5,759 bases of DNA from Actinomycetota bacterium (GTDB lineage: Bacteria; Actinomycetota; Actinomycetes; S36-B12; UBA10799), in the NCBI GenBank assembly GCA_030837445.1, contig JAUPKM010000196.1:1-5759 (forward strand), written 5' to 3'. Below are positions 5,579-5,759 of the stretch, piece after piece. Position numbers and translations under genes: made by a program. How positions within the stretch are numbered: the first letter of the stretch is position 1; each line of letters starts with the position of its first letter. The notes below the pieces were generated by a model. That model worked only from the letters and a program-made list of their open reading frames with translations. It was not told the origin of the DNA and ran no database searches.

Positions 5579-5700
5579 CGTGTCTCCTCAGAGTCTGGGC
5601 TCGCCGATCAGACGGGGACCTTAAGCTGTCCCGGGCCAATCTTCGGTGCGCAGACCACTTCAGTCGCGGCCTCGTACCGCCGGAACCCCGGACTTCTCCG
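5579..5700 (-). promoter_or_regulatory. Leader of the oxidoreductase gene, with a short inverted repeat
   Basis: This 122-bp gap separates the tRNA 3' end from the oxidoreductase start and must hold the tRNA terminator and the gene's promoter. The only clear structure is GGGAC (5615-5619) pairing with GTCCC (5628-5632) around an 8-nt AT-containing loop with CTTAAG. It is too short to call firmly as terminator or operator. The ribosome binding site GAGGAGA lies directly before the ATG on the - strand. No convincing -35/-10 pair was identified. Confidence 0.35.
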
Positions 5701-5759
5701 AGCCGGAGATCGGATTCGAACCGACGACCGCCTGTTTACAAGACAGGTGCTCTACCAAC
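5701..5759 (-). tRNA. tRNA-Thr, anticodon UGU (5' end cut by the window edge)
   Basis: Read on the - strand, the sequence gives the D-arm remnant GTTGGTAGAGC, then the anticodon stem CCTGT/ACAGG around loop CTTGTAA with anticodon TGT (5740-5738), the T arm with TTCGAAT (stem GTCGG/CCGAT, one G-U pair), and the 3' acceptor strand CTCCGGC with discriminator T at 5701. The anticodon reads ACA and other ACN threonine codons. The 5' acceptor strand (expected GCCGGAG) lies outside the window. CCA is not encoded after the discriminator (CGG follows), so the CCA end is added after transcription. Confidence 0.95.

Overview
This 5.8 kb window is GC-rich, with GC-ending codons and GTG/TTG start candidates. 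It carries a Gram-positive type lipoprotein and a wall-anchored protein ending in an LAxTG sorting signal followed by a hydrophobic stretch and an Arg-rich tail. LAxTG is typical of class E sortase substrates in Actinobacteria. Together these point to a high-GC actinobacterium; no finer placement is supported.

Layout from left to right: (1) a ten-helix EamA/DMT-type transporter on the + strand (about 124-1086); (2) a family 1 (sugar-type) ABC solute-binding lipoprotein on the - strand (1026-2348). These two genes are convergent and their 3' ends overlap by 61 bp, with a perfect 8-bp-stem inverted repeat inside the overlap. The solute-binding gene appears to use a rare ATT start and has no permease or ATPase beside it. 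(3) A divergent intergenic region of about 300 bp holds a perfect 10-bp inverted repeat just before the next ribosome binding site. (4) A 79-residue protein of unknown function (2650-2889, +) is followed 57 bp later by (5) a 503-residue secreted, sortase-anchored protein (2947-4458, +). (6) A YqjM/NamA-like flavin oxidoreductase lies on the - strand (4481-5578), convergent with gene 5 and separated from it by 22 bp that form a hairpin. (7) A tRNA-Thr(UGU) on the - strand is cut by the right edge (5701-5759).

The most interesting item is gene 5. Its architecture matches secreted zincin metallopeptidases of the gametolysin (M11-like) type, including the Met-turn neighbourhood and the beta-rich segment after it. 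However, the place where the zinc motif HExGHxxGxxH should be reads GLLGRAIGLAQ. All three zinc histidines and the catalytic glutamate are gone, and the whole protein has a single histidine. I read it as a wall-displayed pseudo-peptidase, probably a binding or adhesion protein, expressed together with the small unknown protein upstream. That reading is inference from remembered family patterns and needs a profile or structure search. A second active-site oddity is the oxidoreductase, where the HxxH substrate-binding pair is QxxH.

The genes do not form one pathway. The window is mostly single-gene units (transporter, binding protein, oxidoreductase) plus one probable two-gene operon (genes 4 and 5).
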